Below, piece by piece: positions 44,321 to 55,209 of a stretch of DNA of 64,000 nucleotides. The DNA lies in contig CM031595.1 in NCBI GenBank assembly GCA_018398815.1, forward strand, positions 141,318,614 through 141,382,613. The letters are read 5' to 3'. This stretch comes from Conus ventricosus (taxonomy: Eukaryota; Mollusca; Gastropoda; Neogastropoda; Conidae). The notes beneath the pieces were generated by a model. That model saw only the letters and a list, made by a program, of their open reading frames with translations. It searched no databases and had not been told where the DNA came from. Position 1 is the first letter of the stretch; each line of letters begins with the position of its first letter. The translations under genes and the position numbers were made by a program.

Positions 44321-46558
44321 CTGAAAATGTCTCTCAGAATTATTTCAAAATTTCAAAATGGAGTGACTGATGGCGGCGAACGAACGGACGAGTCATTTTT
44401 CGTTCTTTTTTTTTTCGTTTTCGTTCTTTGTTTGTACTGTCCCAAATGTTAAATGTGATTTATTTTTTCGCCTGAAGAAGACCCAAGTGGTTGAAATGCA
44501 TCGTGTCTTGTCATGTGCTTTGTTTGTCAATGTCATTGGCAGTAAGAAACAAACTCTATTTCTAAATTTTTCTCAGAATTATGTTGTGAACCAGGTTTAC
44601 AAGACATCATCTATATTATTACACAAGTCAACTTGTTGCTTGTCTGTCTTCCTTTTCCCCCTTCTCATCTTCAAAGTCATCCCACGCATTTATCCTATGC
44701 CATCTATTCCGCCTCCATGTAAGTCTTCTCGAGGAGTTTTATAAAATGTGTTTTACAAACCGTTGTTTATTACTTCGATATTCTCATCCTGGTAAGAATG
44801 TCTGCATCACAATAAACAAGAAGTTATGTTTTTCCCCCCTGATTTTTGGATTTAGGGTTCTTTTCAAAAACAAATTGTTGTCAATTTCATATATTACGCA
44901 TTCCAAGACCATAGAAAGCCTTAAAGTTCTGAAAGTTCTGCTTTTCAATATTTAAATACATCCAGTCAAGCACATAAATAAATTACATTTCAAACTTGGA
45001 CCAAAATACAACTACTTCCACAAGAACCATATTTCCAGGGACTGGATTTCAGCTGCTTACAGAATACACAACTATGAAAACTGCCCCTCAGCAATGGCCT
45101 GTGTAAGCTCAATCTTTTTATCAGAACTCTAGATTAGATGTGTTCAGTTTGATCATCATTGAAAGTTGGGACACTATCAAATATGACCTCCTGGCTAAAA
45201 TCAGTCAAATTTAAAGTTTTTTAAGACTGTAACTCGCTCATTGTCAACGCCATAAAGCAGCAATTCATACTATAACGCTCAGCACTGATTGCAAATTTCA
45301 TGCTAAGAAGTCCTCTCCTCCAATCTAGCTTAACTCTTTCTTGATATTATCATTTTTTATCTACAAAATTTTTGAAAGTGTTATTTTAGCCGCTTTCGTT
45401 TGTACATCTATGGTTCATATGTCATATGCAATCATTATACATCAAAATGCTCAACTCTGAAAGTTTTATCTTTGAACGTAAAGTTGCATGTAAACAATAG
45501 CATTATTGATTTCAGTCTTACATTAAATTTTTTTAAATGCTATCCTAAGAAAGAGAGACACTTTGCAGGTGCCTGTTCTGATCCAAAATACACTGCATAC
45601 CACCCCGTAACGCACCTAGTGGTGACACTAATTGCTCAGACATAAAGCAAGCATGACAGAGCATCCCTCTCACAAGACACCATCAGTAACTCCATCTGAG
45701 CTGGCTGATACAAGCAACTCCAACACAAACTCACCACAGTCACATCAATGAGAGCAGACCACACAACAGTAACAATTTGTAGGCACTACACGCACTATAT
45801 AACAAGCCAGTTGTCACTTTACATATTAACTGAAACGAGGAAACAAACGGTAGAAAAAAATGAGGAAGAGGACATGATACTGACAGGAAAAAAGTAAACA
45901 CAAACTGACAATGTCAGGACTAGGTGGGGTGACAAAACAGACTCACTAATCTTCAAATTTGTAAAGTCATCTGTTCCTCTTACCAGTTCTTTAAACGAAG
46001 ATTCAGTAAGCTATGGAGATCTGTTTCTAATTTGCTTAATAATCATGGAGATCTGTTTCTAATTTACTTAATAATTTAAGACAATTGCTTTAGTTTAATG
46101 CTTCAAAGAAGACATACACCTGAGCCACACCAATTCAGTAACAAAGTGGATGCCCAGTAACATCTTTCAAACATGCATTTCCAAACAGCATAGATTTCTT
46201 CTTGAGTGAAAAACAAAACAAAACATGAAAGTCTTCCAAGCCCGCATTTAGCAGTCACCGACTCTCTGCATAGTAGACATGTGGACAACACATTAGTAAA
46301 GCAAGTTAAGATTTTTTTTTTCTTTTTAGAATTTTTCATATCCCCGTTTCATTTTCTGGTTCTACTCCAGGCATGGACCTACAGATTCAGTGAGTATACA
46401 TATGAATGCAAGGTAATTGTCTTTATTCTTGTTCTTTTCTTTTTCTCCACTTAAAATACTGGTTAAAAAAAAAAAAGAACATAGAAAGCTGCAAGTCTAT
46501 AGAGAAACTTTTTGGGCAATTTTTTTCCTACTCTACTGGTTACTCTGGATGTACTGAC
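44321..46558. other. Intron 6, with a SINE family A fragment
   Basis: 2.2 kb. The only recognisable piece is at 45568-45780 (GCCTGTTCTGATCCAAAATA, CACCTAGTGGTGACACTAAT), a reverse-oriented body fragment of SINE A. The rest is AT-rich with no supported gene. Confidence 0.6.
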
Positions 46559-47128
46559 CTGAGGGCAGATTGCTGGTGCTATTGCTTGTCTCCTGCCCAC
46601 CACTGCCATCCTCAGCATTTCTTTCCACTGACTGTGCTGCCACCTGCAGCATCACTTTGCCTCCGTCACGATTCACTACCAGCACTGTTTTGGGGCCTTT
46701 GCCAGCTGTCCCTCCCTTGTCCGTCACCTGAAGAGTGGTAGCCTTCACACTGGGCATGAGGGACTGCAGGCTCACCACCTTGGTTCCCTCCTTCCCAATC
46801 CCCCCACTCTCCCTCCCTGGTTAGCTGAACTGTCTCCGCTGGGCTCTGTCAAGGGTTTAGTGTGATTGTGTGGCACAGTAAAATTGGGATCACTGCCAAC
46901 TGAGAGAGAGTCATTACGGATGGTGGTACTGTTGGTGGTAGTGGATGAGGTGGTGGTGATGAGGGTGGTGGTCATGGTTTTTCTCTCATTCACTTGGCAG
47001 TTGTCAGCAGCAAGCTGGGTGGTGGTCTGGGAGTGCAGGGTGGTGGTGGTAGTGACAACCTGAGTGCTGTTGCTGCTGACCAAGCAAGCACCCTTGTCCC
47101 TGGTGGCCTTACCTTCAACATCCTTCAT
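46559..47128 (-). CDS. BPTF: BPTF exon 6: Thr/Ser-rich low-complexity segment, one frameshift
   Basis: The acceptor GTGCAG opens phase 0 at MKDVEGKATRDKG, followed by Thr-rich runs (VVTTTTTLHSQTTTQLAADN, TTTLITTTSSTTTNSTT). The frame is lost near the six-C run at 46800-46805, where the product should pass from SSANQGGR to EGTKVVSLQSLMPS. It continues in the next frame as VTDKGGTAGKGPKTVLVVNR, DGGKVMLQVAAQSVERNAED and STSNLPSG, then donor GTCAGT at 46558 (phase 1). The KTVLVVNRDGGK piece resembles the EVLVVNSQGE element found later in vertebrate BPTF. Thr-rich runs are common in this part of the family. No catalytic motif is present. Confidence 0.85.
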
Positions 47129-47284
47129 CTGCACAGCACACAAATTACTCACACCTGTATGCATTATCCCTTTGACACTCACATTCTGCATCTGTGCTAC
47201 ATGAACACTTCCACATGGCTATACTGACAGCTGCTTCACAAGGTCTGTCCCACTTCTTCCTTCTTCCCTAACAATTCATCTTTT

Positions 47285-47577
47285 ATTATATTATATTGGG
47301 TATTTATATAGCGCCTATCCTCGGTCACAGACCAAGCTCTAAGCGCTTTACAATAAGCACACTACCTCACTCGCTCAACGGGCTGCTTACCCAGGTAGAG
47401 CCGGCCGAAGAGCAGCCTACTGGCGCTCATTCAGTCGTTTCCCGTACCATTCAAACATCAGTCACTCATTTTCATTTATCTCATTTATTCCTCCAGTTTC
47501 TCACATAGGATGCATACGATGTTTTATACGTGTCCTCCACTTCCACCGGTACACGATGGCACACGACAACAGTAAGT
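47285..47577 (-). mobile_element. SINE family B fragment, tail type 1, head missing
   Basis: TATATAGCGCCTATCCTCGG and AGCTCTAAGCGCTTTACAAT at 47310-47355 are the same tail as 26460-26510. The shared body (CATTCAGTCGTTTCCCGT) follows. The tRNA-like head is absent, so it is 5'-truncated. Confidence 0.8.
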
Positions 47578-48613
47578 GACAATTTTTGTGGCTTGGTAAG
47601 AAATACCAGGCGGCTATCTTTACTTTACATCTACACAACATACAAATCCCTAATAATTGTGAATGTGCAGTCAACTACTCTGTAGATCTTCAACCCTGCC
47701 TCCTTTACTTTATCATCATTACATGCAAAGGCTCTTTAGTTTTTATTACTTCTAATTTACATGTCCTCTTCCCTTGCCATCATTATGCACAATACACAGC
47801 TCCAATAAAATGTAAAATTATACTGTGGCTTTACATAGACAATACTGCTGTCAAACCTCTCCCTCTAAACCTACTTTATATCCTTACACTCTAACAAGAT
47901 TTTTTTCATTTTACCTTTAAATACATTTGTTATTATACCAATATAATTTTATGGAGCTCACTTTATGAAACCAAGGGATCCAATTACAAATAAAAGTACC
48001 ATAAACAAACCGTCTGGAAGTCGAAATTGCACCAAATTTTGTTAATTTTTTTCCATCTTTTGTCGTCAGTCCATTGATTTTGATTCCAAGCATCTTCATC
48101 ACCTCCCATACATCAATTTAAGTTTGAAGCCTTTTGAAACAAACCCACACTACTATACTACGTTTGAAGCCTTTTAAAAACAAACCCAGTCTACACTGTT
48201 TCCTGAACAATTAATTGTGCAGGTGAGCACAAGCAGAAAAGTTAATTCAATTAATCACCTTAGAAGAATCATGAATTTCACTATGTATTCACCAAACAAT
48301 AACAAACTCAAAATATTCCCATTTAAATGTACATCAAAGATAGGTTTTTCACTCTGGTAACTAAATATAACCTCACCACCTCATCAACACACTAATGTAT
48401 GCTCTACAAATCTCTAGTACATTCATCTACTCCCAAAATTGAACATAAACCTTAAATAAAACATTAACTACTCAATCATTCCCACTCTGGAACTCGCAAT
48501 GCCCTGACACGACCATACAGAAAGTGACAGTGCCTCTGGGTCTCAGACACCATCTTTAGTTTCCTCTCCCACCCTCAATTCCCCGTCAGCCCTCTCTGTT
48601 GATGTTTGCCTAC
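47578..48613. other. Intron 5, exon 5 side
   Basis: AT-rich intron with a short direct repeat (GTTTGAAGCCTTTT...AAACAAACCCA, about 48123-48148 and 48161-48187). No gene. Confidence 0.5.
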
Positions 48614-48810
48614 CCCAGACACTGTAAAACTGAAGTTGTCTCCCTCCTTGTCATTGACAGTTGTCTCTGCTCCATCCTCCAGCTCTTGAAGTTTGCGCTT
48701 CTCCTCCTCCTCTTCCCTCCTCTTTCGCTCTTCCTCCTCCCGCGCTCGCCGTTCAGCCTCTTCCTGGGCTTTCTTCAGCGCTCGTTCTGCCTGTGTCTTT
48801 ACCAGTTGAG
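48614..48810 (-). CDS. BPTF: BPTF exon 5: highly charged coiled-coil segment
   Basis: The acceptor TGTTTAG is followed in phase 1 by QLVKTQAERALKKAQEEAER, then a long run of Arg/Glu/Lys (RREEEEEKRKLQELEDG), a predicted single alpha helix or coiled coil. It ends with KEGDNFSFTVSG and the donor GTAGGC at 48613. The exon has 197 bases and leaves in phase 0, matching exon 6. I see no recognised domain. Charged helical linkers at this point occur in invertebrate NURF301-like proteins, but that is a family-level inference. Confidence 0.8.
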
Positions 48811-48917
48811 CTAAACAGAAATATGTAAACAATTCAGTTATACACATTCTCTGATCATATCATATCAAATAAAGCAAGAGGGAAACTTCATAATGTTCAC
48901 AGAATCTTTGTTCTTAC

Positions 48918-48966
48918 CCTTGTTCAATATCTACTGACAAAGTGACTTGAGTCGACTGCCTTCCAA
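48918..48966 (-). CDS. BPTF: BPTF exon 4: 49-nt microexon with an in-frame TAG
   Basis: A good acceptor (TTTTTCAG) and donor (GTAAGAAC) bracket 49 bases. Entering in phase 0 it reads LEGSRLKSLCQ, then TAG at 48931-48933, then ILNK, and leaves one base that joins exon 5 as Ala-Gln-Leu-Val. The phases on both sides fit exactly, and LEGSRLKS loosely resembles the ARGSNKSFL stretch of vertebrate BPTF. The stop codon is either a base error, a real polymorphism, or a sign that the exon is normally skipped. Skipping it would shift the frame into exon 5. Confidence 0.6.
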
Positions 48967-50030
48967 CTGAAAAATATCAAATCAATGAAAAGTGCAATTA
49001 GCCAAACTAGAAGTACAACAGGCAGCGGAAGGCTAAACATTGCGAGAAAGTAGATAAAAAATATACAACATAAACAAAATCAGTAATCCTGTCAGAGAGA
49101 TAGCTCACTAGAAAAGATTCTCTCTTTTCTAAGATCAAGGAAATGGTCAGTAGTCACATATCCTGGAAGCTGATGATAGCTAATTGATAAAAAGAAAACT
49201 GTACACTGTACACATGCAGACTGTAAACGAAGCAGTGCAGGTCTTTCTTTTCAATCTTTCTGCTCTTTTCTTGAATTACTCAGTACCATGTTTTTTTTCT
49301 TTTTTAGAATAATGATTTCATACAACTGACTACGATTAATTAGGACATGAATTTTAAATAATAACTACAATTAATCCTTTGGCTACAAACTTCTTAAGGT
49401 CATATTCCTGTAACTACCAAATCATATTTTTAGAGAGACAAACAAACTGATACCCTTCTTTTTTTTATCAAAAAAAAACACAAAAAAACCACCATTTACA
49501 GTCTTAACCATGCCAAATGTATAAAAATGTAAAGCAGTATGCCAACTGATCTCTGTAACTGGCATTGTGGTCACTCACTTGATACCTAAAAACCCAGAAT
49601 CTGTCTGTTACATATTCACAGCTGTATCCATACAGTCTAAACTGCTTTCCAAGCCTTGTTATCCATTCAGCATCACCTGGACTACTCAGGTGTCCAAAGC
49701 TAAGTTACATATGACAGTCACTAGTCACTGTCACTTAAGCCATAATCAACAGGCTGAAAAATAATAATCTCCAAACTATGGCGCTTGAATAAAAAAAAAC
49801 TTTCAAAATGGAAATCATTGTCTATAGCAATGTCCACAAACTGCTTGTCTTGAATTCTCTAGGCTTCCTAATTAATCTGTGTGGGAACAAAATGTAGTCC
49901 CCACCCTTGGCAAGCCTAAAGTGGTGGTACAACAGTTTACTTGGTCATGGACAACATGCAGAAAAGTAGACAAAAGGGTTTTAAATTCTAAATCAAAAGA
50001 CATAAGTAAGAGAAGTAAGTATCATTTTAC
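48967..50030. other. Intron 3
   Basis: About 1.06 kb, AT-rich. I see no gene, SINE or structural motif. Confidence 0.5.
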
Positions 50031-50214
50031 CTGTTCAATTTCCACAATGGATTTTCTCCTGATTTGTTGGTTTCGTTAGATCTTCAGATAGACACTGTTC
50101 AATGTCATCCTTCATTTCCTGCAAGACATCAGCAGTTCTTTTCCACTGTTGCACCCACGTCTCCATCAACTCTCTATTGCCTTAGTACTAAAGTACCACT
50201 TTTTCTCTGACTCA
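50031..50214 (-). CDS. BPTF: BPTF exon 3: conserved block after PHD1, two compensating frame breaks
   Basis: This exon does not form a long open frame and is easily missed. After the acceptor TTTACAG it continues phase 2 as V-ESEKKWYFSTKAI, matching the EKKIWYYSTK block of BPTF. Just downstream the match continues in another frame as ELMETWVQQWKRTADVLQEM and DDIEQCLSEDLTKPTNQE, corresponding to the EELREEIHRHMDITEDLT region. It then returns to the first frame as KSIVEIEQ before the donor GTAAAATG at 50030. The first break lies at about 50170-50195 (a stop, TGA, follows in the original frame). The second lies near the four-A run at 50050-50057. The exon length of 184 fits phase 2 in and phase 0 out, so the two shifts cancel. 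Confidence 0.8.
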
Positions 50215-50640
50215 CTGTAAACAGAAAAGATTCTCTTATAATCTGATCACGACAGTATCAAATCATGTACTTAAGGAAAATATCACACACTGAAATTGCT
50301 AAATTCACATATACTGAAACAAGCCGAATAGATGTGATTCAATGATCAAAAACTATATTATTTTATAATAAAAAAATAAAAAGAACCATTTAGTCTTAAT
50401 CTTAAACAAAAGCCAACTAAGCGTCTTACTTGCAATAAGGCACTAACACCTACACACACACACAACCCAACACTACGTACAATCACACAGCTACCACACA
50501 CAAACACTACACAACACATCACACACACACACACACACTCAAGTCCACACACACAAACAATACACACACACAGCACAAACCAACACACACAGCGAAAAAT
50601 ATAATCCCAAACACCGCGAAGGAAGCAGAAAAAATTTCAT
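50215..50640. repeat. Intron 2, AC-rich microsatellite part
   Basis: Interrupted ACAC/CACA repeats from 50450 to 50595. Nothing else. Confidence 0.65.
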
Positions 50641-51310
50641 GTTTTGAAAGAGTTGTTTAGCGAGACTTGAAAAAGAAACTGTCTTGATTTCGGTGCGAAG
50701 TAGATGTTCCAGCAGAAGAGCCTGAAGTAAAAAGAACGTTCACCAATGTTCTGGCCCAAAGAGGGATCAGATAATCGAGTGTCATAGGAAGAGCGAACTG
50801 TCGGAAAGAGTATAGGTCACAGAAGTTTAGAGAGTTAAAATGACGAGGCCATCCAATGCCTTGTAACAGAGCAAAGAAGTTGTACTTGTTGTTTTTCACA
50901 GGAAGCCAGTGCAAAGTTTAAGCAAGGGATATTTCATGATTGAGGTTTCGTAGATTTCAGAATAGGCGAGCAGCTTATTTTGGATTTCTGCAATTTCTGC
51001 AAGAAGATTCTGTGTACAGCCAGCAAGAAGAGAATTACGTAGTCAAGTCTTGAAAGATAAAGCAAACCATCTTGTGGCTTCTTAGTACAGAAGGTAGCGC
51101 ACAGAACTGATTTCGCCGAACTCACTAGTACAAGCAAACAGCGCAATAAAGAATCTTGATTTTGAAAGAGTCTGATCAAGTACAAAGCCAGAATATCGCA
51201 CACTGGAGAGTCTGATGAAAGGTACCAATTGGACAGAAGAAGAAACAGAGATTGTAGACATGGCTTTTGAGATGAAGATCAGTTCAGTTTTCATTGTCAT
51301 ATTCAAAGAG
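50640..51310 (-). mobile_element. LINE remnant (CR1/L2/Jockey-like ORF2 C-terminal region)
   Basis: In successive minus-strand frames: NMTMKTELIFISKAM (KTEL motif), SSVRYSGFVLDQTLS (decayed SSVRNLGFxLDQxLS), LYLSRLDYVILFLLAVHRIF, LQKLQKSKISCSPILK and HWLPVKNNKYNFF. These are the ordered landmarks of the reverse transcriptase thumb and C-terminal region of this LINE group. Multiple frame changes show it is dead. The 5' part is missing, as usual for LINE copies. Confidence 0.85.
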
Positions 51311-52102
51311 AATGAAAATATTTTCTATTTTTAACAAGAGATATCGCAATGTAAACTGTTTCAGACAAAAACAATCTCTAACATGACATATGAACAACAA
51401 AACTGCAAATGTTTACCTTCACTTGACAAGTGATATGACCAAAGACACATTTATAAAAAAACTTTTTCAAATTTAACTTCATTCAGGACACTACAACATA
51501 AATCTGTGACAGCCACACCTTTAGCAAATTAACAGTACAGAGTATAAAAACCTCCTCAATTCATCTGATAGGAAAACCCTCATAAAGTGTTCATAACTTC
51601 TTGCACAATACATATGATATGAAATCACAGAAAGGCCTCTATAATCGTTAGTAGTTTGAGTATCCTATCTCTCTTTATGACTCTTTGAAGTTAACTCTAT
51701 TTTTCAACAATTTTTTTACATACCATTAATTAAACAGTTTGACAACAAACAATGTGGGCTTTACAATTCCAATGCTTATTTAGTACACCCATCCCTGATC
51801 CTCTCTCTTCCTTCAGCATTTCAACTTTACCAGTGTTCCATTACTGAAACAGTTTGCTGGTGTACCGGCTACCCCCCAATGATTAAGTATTCTTTTTTCT
51901 AATTACTACAATCCATAACATGAATAACCCTGATATACATTACAATGGGCCCTTTGAGGCTCAGAACCTCTACATGAAAATTTTTCCTGGCTAATACCAC
52001 AGGATTATATTATAGAGGTTTCTTTCTTTCAAGAAACAAGACAACACTGATCGATAAACTATCAACACATATTCCATCCAGAATAAAGAAGATACTAGAC
52101 AC
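51311..52102. other. Intron 2, middle part
   Basis: About 800 bases of AT-rich intron between the LINE remnant and a SINE, with nothing recognisable. Confidence 0.5.
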
Positions 52103-52940
52103 CAGCCGCCGTGGCGAAGTGGTTAGCGTCGCAGACTCCCGGCTGAGAGGTCGTGGGTTCGATTCCCATCAGAGTAATGTGGGATTTTTCTTGCCCGACC
52201 AGCTCCTACCCAGAGCTGCGTTTGCTACAGGCTCACATGGGAAGATTAGGGCCACACAGTCGAGTTTCATCCACTTAATGGATGCGTCTCTGAGAGTGTT
52301 GCTCAAATTTCCTGACCAACACTGCAGGTGTCTGTCTGTATCTCTTGGGCCTGGTTGATGCTGGGATATATTATGAAAGGAAGCATTTGAGTACAGCACT
52401 GTCATGCAGTCTCAGAGCGGTGTGGAAATCCATAGCATCATCTTCATCATCCTCATTATCATCGATCAGCATTTAAAAAAAAGTATCAAATTCTGTGGCC
52501 CTTCACGCCCTGCTCTCATGATGACCTCAGTTTCGATGTCCTCTCCATGTTTGTGACCTTAGTTTGATTCCGTCGGGGTCACCGGTATCGGCGAGTCCAT
52601 GGGGTTGTCGTTGGATGGACGTGGTGGCGCCCTCCGGAGAGAGAGCTCACTCAGCCAGTTCCATGACTTTGCAATTACTGTCATCAGTAGGGGGTTTAGT
52701 AGGTGGTGTCCTGCCTGTGTTGGATCAGAACAGGTGCCACTGAACACCACTGAGTGACTCGGCAGCAGTGCAGTATCTCCTCTGGTGGGCTGCCTCGAGG
52801 ACTTGACACTGACTGCTCCCTGTGCCGGTGCTGGGGCAGCAGCAGGACTGACCGGGCTGTAGCTTTGGATGGGGTGTCAGAATGAGCGGCATTAGTGTAC
52901 TGCCACTTAAGTGGCACAGAAGGTAGGACAGCAACAACAA
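52103..52940 (+). mobile_element. Long SINE (family A), full-length copy 3
   Basis: Head CAGCCGCCGTGGCGAAGTGG, TTAGCGTCGCAGACTCCCGG, B box GGGTTCGATTCCC, and the same body as the copies at 9924 and 15412. The 3' end reads GACAGCAACAACAACAAAAA. It is antisense to BPTF, in intron 2. Confidence 0.9.
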
Positions 52941-53190
52941 CAAAAAGTTACTGTACTGACAAGAACAGATTTATGAGTATACTAGTGTTCTAAAGCTGTT
53001 ACTACCTAAAATGGATCAAAAGGGCCAAATTAATTTTTCAATCAACAAAGAGACAAGACAGTGGTTCATGCACCCACTCACCCTCATCTCCTTTTCACAC
53101 TCCCAAGCCTCTTCTCTACCCAAATGGCATCTTGTCTAACTTCAAGTTTAAAATCATACAAACACAAATTCCCACAGTGTTTACACTTAC

Positions 53191-53433
53191 ACAATGATTC
53201 GTCGACACAGAAACCAATACTTTCTTGTATGACGATCGTATCCTATGGGTTCCTGACGACACAACAAACCACTTCTCTCAGCTTCTGAAATGCAGTCAGT
53301 GACACCCTTGACCTGGTGGGCACGGCACACGCTGCACAACCAGTCCTCATCAGGGACCTGCTCCATGGGTGGGTCCACACAGGCCAGGTGGTAGACAGCT
53401 GAGCATGTCTCACAGCACAGCAAATCCCCAAGT
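53191..53433 (-). CDS. BPTF: BPTF exon 2: rest of PHD finger 1
   Basis: The acceptor TTTCAG precedes 53433, and joining to exon 1 reads HCRACHK-LGDLLCCETC. The complete finger is then Cys4-His-Cys3: CxxC in exon 1, CCETC, HLAC and CSVC. After the finger come EAERSGLLCRQEPIGYDRH and KYWFLCRRIIV, a conserved block that follows PHD1 in BPTF proteins. The donor is GTAAGTG at 53190, leaving two bases (GT). The exon reads through without a break. The intron separating it from exon 1 is 6.1 kb and holds a SINE, a LINE fragment and long microsatellites. Confidence 0.95.
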
Positions 53434-53514
53434 CTGAAACACATGTACACATGTCATGCACACTCACAATCTGGATTCCTGTCATTTCAGCCCCCATCCT
53501 CCCCCTCCCTTCTA

Positions 53515-53570
53515 CACACACAACACAACACACACACACACACACACACAACACGCACACACACAGGGCT
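53515..53570. repeat. AC microsatellite
   Basis: ACAC repeats with a few interruptions, just upstream of exon 2 in intron 1. Confidence 0.85.
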
Positions 53571-53673
53571 CCCCATACAGTGCATTTGTGTGTCATACAG
53601 TCAATGAAACTGACAAACAACGCATAGAGGGCTCCCCATAAAGTGTATTTGTGTATTCTTTCTTTTTTCTTTC

Positions 53674-54064
53674 TGCGTACGCAGGCTGATACTCCTGCGG
53701 ACACTCCCTGTATAGCCAGGCAGTGGAGTTTTGTGTGTATGACCCTTTTTTATATCCCGCCATTAAGGCAGCCATACTCCATCTTCGGGGAAGGTGCATC
53801 CTTTGTGTCACGTGTCATCCATACCAACGGCCAAACTGGCCTTCTCTTCCGAAAGTTGGTGATGGGATTGACGTGTGTGCAAGATGTTATGCGTGCGTCA
53901 CACACCGGAACCTCGGTTTATAGTCTCATTCGAAGGACTATATGGGGATAGGAGTCAGAACCAATGTTAACTCCGAGGGGAAAAATCCCCCTATACCGAA
54001 ATTCGAACCCGCAACCCCAGGATCACGAGTCCGGCGCTCTACCAACTGAGCTATCCGGCCCCCT
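53674..54064 (-). mobile_element. SINE family B with tail type 2, second copy
   Basis: Reverse orientation. The head is at 54000-54064 (GGCCGGATAGCTCAGTTGGT on the minus strand, B box GGTTCGAATT). The 3' end carries the palindrome CTGCGTACGCAG and an AAAGAAAAAAG tail (53655-53685). It is closely similar to the copy at 28424. Confidence 0.88.
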
Positions 54065-54359
54065 ATTTGTGTATCAAACATGCATGAAAATTGACAGACT
54101 TGAAAATTTCAGAATGAGGGTAGCAACATGCAACAAAATGTTTGACAGTAAATACATCTTTGAATCACCTAATTATAACCATATGAGCATCCATTTTGAC
54201 CTACATTGCAAGGGCAATGTTCCATGTCAAATGTCCTATCCCAGTAGATTACAACAGACTGTATTTTGATAAACATTTCTTTGCATGTTTGATCAATATT
54301 AAACGAACTTGGAAAAAAAAACCATTCACTATATAGTATTGTGCAAGCAACACAAACAC

Positions 54360-54413
54360 CCACGCAAGCACACACGTGCATGCTTGTGAGCGTGCGCGCA
54401 CACACATACACAG

Positions 54414-54482
<69 letters not shown>

Positions 54483-54593
54483 ACACACACACATGACCAT
54501 GCAAGCTTTTCATTTCAAGAAGCTAGCTGTAACTTTTTGTCATCAGATTTGACCCCTTCATAAAATCTCAGTCTATTGTGATATAAAGAGAGA

Positions 54594-54656
<63 letters not shown>
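54360..54656. repeat. CT/AC and GA microsatellites
   Basis: A (CT) then (AC) compound repeat at 54414-54492 and a (GA) repeat of about 70 bases at 54586-54655. Confidence 0.9.
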
Positions 54657-54658
<2 letters not shown>

Positions 54659-54965
54659 TTCATTGCAATGAATGTTTCAAATCATCCTGACGGGAGGAAT
54701 TTGCATGAATAGTAAAACAAGACAGCAAACTGATCTGTTAAACTTTGTGACAGCTGGTACAATGTTCACAAGAGGAAAACCCTTTCATCACCAGAACATC
54801 AAACTTTAAACATTTAGCAATGGCAAGGTTCTGATTACCTAATTACTACCTTTTTAAAAAGTTTACACTGCATATTATAAAACACCGTTTTATTAAAACT
54901 TACCCTGAAATGAAATAAATACGCTTAATTATCAAAAAAGATTCTGGGGAGCCCTATGCTACTGC

Positions 54966-55028
54966 CAGATCAGCCCTGAGGGCCCTTTGCGGTCGGCTGG
55001 GCTATAAGCAAACATTATCTTATCCTAC
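54966..55028 (+). repeat. Short dispersed repeat, copy 2
   Basis: CAGCCCTGAGGGCCCTTTGC, GGTCGGCTGGGCTATAAGCA and ACATTATCTTATCC; see the copy at 23020. Confidence 0.65.
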
Positions 55029-55175
55029 CCCAGATCTAACAAGTATGAGGGCACTGACCCAACAGACATGCCACTTAAGAGTTAAAAGTAGCAAAGGGGA
55101 ATTTACATGTCCCCACCATGTGTGTGTGTTTATGTGCAAATTCCCCCTCCATTACTGTTCAAGAGAGAGGCTTCT

Positions 55176-55209
<34 letters not shown>

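Noticed and set aside
53191..53450. Separate small PHD-finger gene
   Set aside because: The exon lacks the first zinc-ligand pair, which is exactly supplied by exon 1 across a phase-2 intron, so it belongs to BPTF.
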